Shown here: positions 43,603-45,559 of the stretch, in pieces
Layout of the letters: every line of letters starts with the position of its first letter
How positions within the stretch are numbered: position 1 is the first letter of the stretch
Assembly (NCBI RefSeq): GCF_039523795.1
Contig: NZ_BAAAFZ010000031.1
Coordinates: forward strand, 1 to 45,559
DNA length: 45,559 nucleotides
Direction of reading: 5' to 3'
Source: Craurococcus roseus
Lineage (GTDB): Bacteria > Pseudomonadota > Alphaproteobacteria > Acetobacterales > Acetobacteraceae
The notes under the pieces: model-generated
Told to the model about the DNA's origin: nothing
What the model saw: the letters and a program-made list of their open reading frames with translations, nothing else
Databases searched by the model: none
Position numbers and translations under genes: made by a program

Positions 43603-44901
43603 ATGGAATACCACCACGTCGCACCGGCGGCGGAGTACGGGGCCGCCCGGCGGCAAGCCCTCGTCACGTCCTTCAGCGCCCGCGCGCTCGGCGGCGGCCT
43701 CGATCTCGACGCGTTGCTCGCCGAGGCGGCGGCACACGCCGCGGCGGCCCTCCGCGTCGAACGGGCGCAGGTCCTGCAGCACCGCCCCGACGCCGGCGAC
43801 CTGCTGGTCCGGGCCGGCGTGGGTTGGGGGCCCGGCGTGGTCGGCCGCGCCACGCTCCCCGCCGGCATGGCTTCGCCGCCGGGCCGCGCCCTTTTGACCG
43901 GGAGTGCCGTCGCGGTCGAGGACGGCCGCGCGACGGAGGGCTTCGAGTGGTCCGGTCTGTTGCGCGAGCACGGCGTGGTCGCGTCGCTGGACGTGCCGGT
44001 GCGGGTGCCCGGCGGGGCGGTCTGGGGCGTGCTGGAGGCGGACGCGGAGGCGCCGCGCCGCTTCCGCCGGGAGCACGCGCATTTCCTGCTGTCCCTCGCC
44101 GGCCTGCTCGGCGCGGCCATCCGCCGGTTGGAGGTCGAGGCGGCGCTGCGCGACAGCGAGGCGCTGAAGGGCGCCATTCTGGAGGCGTCGCTCGATTGCA
44201 TCGTCACGGTCGACCAGGACAGCCGCGTGGTCGATTGGAATCCGGCAGCCGAGCGCACCTTCGGCCACGCGCGCGCGGCGGCGCTCGGGGCCGACATGGC
44301 GAAGCTGATCATCCCGCCCGAGTCGCGCGAAGCGCACCGGCGCGGGCTGGCGCGCTGCCTGGCCACCGGCGAGGGCCCCATGCTGGGGCGGCGGGTCGAG
44401 GTGGAGGCGCTGCGCGCGGACGGCTCGCGCTTCCCGGCCGAACTCGCCGTCACGCCGACCTCGGTGGGCGGCAGGACGTTCTTCACCGCCCACCTGCGCG
44501 ACATCACGGAGCGCCGCGCGGCCGAAGCGGCGCTGGCCGAAAGCGAGGCGCGCTTCCGCGCCATCGCGGACAACATCCCGCAGCTCGCCTGGATGGCGAA
44601 GCCCGACGGCCGGCGGGTCTGGTACAACCGGCGCTGGTACGACTTCACCGGGTTGACGCCGGAGGAGGCGCGGGATTGGGGCTGGCACCAAGCCCACCAT
44701 CCCGAGTTCCTGGAGCGCGAGATCGCGCGCGTGCGGCGCGCCTGGAAGGCCGGCGAGCCCTGGGAGGACACCTTCCCGCTGCGCGGGGCCGATGGCGACT
44801 ACCGGTGGTTCCTCACGCGCGCGGTTCCGGTCCGGGACGCGCAAGGCCGCGTCGCGCTCTGGTTCGGCACCAACACCGACGTCACGAACGAACCGATGTG
44901 A
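43603..44901 (+). CDS. GAF-PAS-PAS sensor protein without an output domain
   Basis: The protein has 432 residues: GAF (about 25-185), PAS (190-305, with V-V-D-W-N-P-A-A-E and the R-D-I-T-E-R-R end) and PAS (315-428, with I-P-Q-L-A-W and the N-T-D-V-T end). Proteins of this layout normally continue into an HWE histidine kinase domain. Here the frame stops four residues after the last PAS (N-E-P-M). A CTAG-ended repeat lies 57 bases downstream. It is either a truncated kinase or a stand-alone sensory partner for another protein, for example the LuxR regulator that converges on it. Confidence 0.8.
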   Translation: MEYHHVAPAAEYGAARRQALVTSFSARALGGGLDLDALLAEAAAHAAAALRVERAQVLQHRPDAGDLLVRAGVGWGPGVVGRATLPAGMASPPGRALLTGSAVAVEDGRATEGFEWSGLLREHGVVASLDVPVRVPGGAVWGVLEADAEAPRRFRREHAHFLLSLAGLLGAAIRRLEVEAALRDSEALKGAILEASLDCIVTVDQDSRVVDWNPAAERTFGHARAAALGADMAKLIIPPESREAHRRGLARCLATGEGPMLGRRVEVEALRADGSRFPAELAVTPTSVGGRTFFTAHLRDITERRAAEAALAESEARFRAIADNIPQLAWMAKPDGRRVWYNRRWYDFTGLTPEEARDWGWHQAHHPEFLEREIARVRRAWKAGEPWEDTFPLRGADGDYRWFLTRAVPVRDAQGRVALWFGTNTDVTNEPM

Positions 44902-44958
44902 CGCGCGTGCACGGCGCCGCGCACCGGCGGGTTGGACGGGCGGGGAGCATCGGCGTGC

Positions 44959-45064
44959 CTAGACCGCGATCGCCCTGAGTGGAAACACTCAGGGCGTGAA
45001 GCGCCGGTCCAGCAAACCCTGGACGCGGTTCGGCCTGACCGCAGTCAGGCTGAAACGGGTCTAG
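44959..45064. repeat. Two-hairpin CTAG-ended intergenic repeat (copy B)
   Basis: The element is bounded by CTAGACC (44959-44965) and GGTCTAG (45058-45064). Inside are a perfect 11-bp hairpin with GAAA loop (44971-44996), a GTCCAG/CTGGAC stem and a GCCTGAC/GTCAGGC stem near 45033-45050. It matches copy A at 26579-26687 in order, spacing and spacer sequence but not in stem sequence. It fills the space between the convergent sensor and LuxR genes. Confidence 0.65.
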
Positions 45065-45559
45065 GACCCGAGTCGCCCCAGCACCGCGGCCAGCTCCGCT
45101 TGCCGGCGCGCGCCGGTCTTCTCGAACACCCGGTGCAGGTGCAGCCGCGCCGTGCCCGGCGAGATGTCGAGCGAGGCGGCGAGCGCGGGCACCCCGTCGC
45201 CCAGGGCCGCGCGCGCGGCGACCTCCGCCTCCGCCCGCGTCAACCCGAAAGCCTCGCGCAGCAGGGCGGGCGGCGGGGCCGTCGTGCGGGCTTCGGGGTC
45301 GGCCACCAGGAGCAGTGCCATGGCCGCCGGCGGGAGGCCGGCCGAGGCCATGCCGGCGGCGCTAAGGGGCGTGGCGGTGGCCACGAGCGGCGGCCTGGGC
45401 GGCGGCCGGGACAGGCAGACATGCCCGCCGGCAGGATGGGAAGCCGCGCTGCGGCCCGGCACCGCCGCCGCGATCGCGCGCCGCAAGAGGGCGGTCTCCT
45501 CCGCGCGCGCCGCCCGCAGCGCCCCGCTCTCGCCGGGGTCGACGCGCAGCCCGCCGTCG
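45061..45559 (-). CDS. LuxR-family transcriptional regulator, 5' end outside the window
   Basis: The visible C-terminal 166 residues run off the right edge. The last 65 are a LuxR helix-turn-helix: F-G-L-T-R-A-E-A-E-V-A-A-R, L-D-I-S-P-G-T-A-R-L-H-L-H-R-V-F-E-K-T-G-A-R-R-Q-A-E-L. The part before it resembles the PAS-like linker of the Acetobacteraceae-type orphan LuxR proteins (L-L-V-A-D-P-E-A). It is convergent with the GAF-PAS-PAS gene. The stop codon lies at the CTAG end of repeat copy B. Confidence 0.8.
   Translation of the reverse strand, partial: DGGLRVDPGESGALRAARAEETALLRRAIAAAVPGRSAASHPAGGHVCLSRPPPRPPLVATATPLSAAGMASAGLPPAAMALLLVADPEARTTAPPPALLREAFGLTRAEAEVAARAALGDGVPALAASLDISPGTARLHLHRVFEKTGARRQAELAAVLGRLGS

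Overview
This is a very GC-rich window, about three-quarters G+C by eye. Gene families, codon use and the many GTG/TTG starts overlapping the previous stop fit a GC-rich alphaproteobacterium, most like the Acetobacteraceae (Roseomonas-type). That placement is an inference from style; there is no rRNA or other marker gene here.

Layout. (1) 1-13.8 kb is an ordinary accessory and catabolic region: an IS5-type transposase remnant, a gamma-glutamyltransferase, a TctC/Bug-type binding protein, two amidohydrolases flanking a complete polyamine-type ABC importer, a COG0523 GTPase, a frameshifted short-chain dehydrogenase, a fragment of a Gfo/Idh/MocA oxidoreductase and an acetamidase/formamidase. (2) 14.6-15.5 kb holds an RHH-nucleotidyltransferase fusion and a HEPN-like partner. 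Both look like a toxin-antitoxin pair whose catalytic residues have been lost. (3) 16.2-28.9 kb is one long + strand run: a ThDP-dependent ScyA-like enzyme, a ScyC-like protein, TrpG, TrpD, TrpC, TrpE, a class II DAHP synthase, a TyrA-type dehydrogenase, a repeat protein with five GGN-QFVV units, TrpB and TrpA. (4) Converging on it is a ScyD/ScyE-type beta-propeller fused to an SGNH-hydrolase-like domain (29.3-32.1 kb, interrupted by a 21-base N gap). (5) 32.6-34.7 kb is a PAS-GAF-PAS-pseudoreceiver-LuxR regulator, followed by a second RHH-nucleotidyltransferase paralogue. (6) 35.6-40.9 kb is an ebo cluster: EboE, EboC, EboA and EboB, with EboF convergent. (7) 41-45.6 kb has a second Bug receptor, two paralogous small secreted repeat proteins, a GAF-PAS-PAS protein without a kinase domain and the end of a LuxR regulator.

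Main interpretation. Regions 3 to 6 together reproduce the logic of the cyanobacterial sunscreen (scytonemin) locus. There, ScyA couples indole-3-pyruvate with 4-hydroxyphenylpyruvate, ScyC cyclises the product, dedicated aro/trp/tyr genes supply precursors, ScyD/E-type beta-propellers act in late steps, and the ebo genes are needed to move the monomer to the periplasm. Finding these in one place in a proteobacterium-like genome suggests a scytonemin-like indole-alkaloid or pigment pathway outside cyanobacteria. No ScyB-like amino-acid dehydrogenase, TrpF, AroB or EboD is visible, so those functions must come from elsewhere or the product differs. The repeat proteins, the degenerate regulators and the palindromes around the core are lineage-specific parts not explained by the cyanobacterial model.
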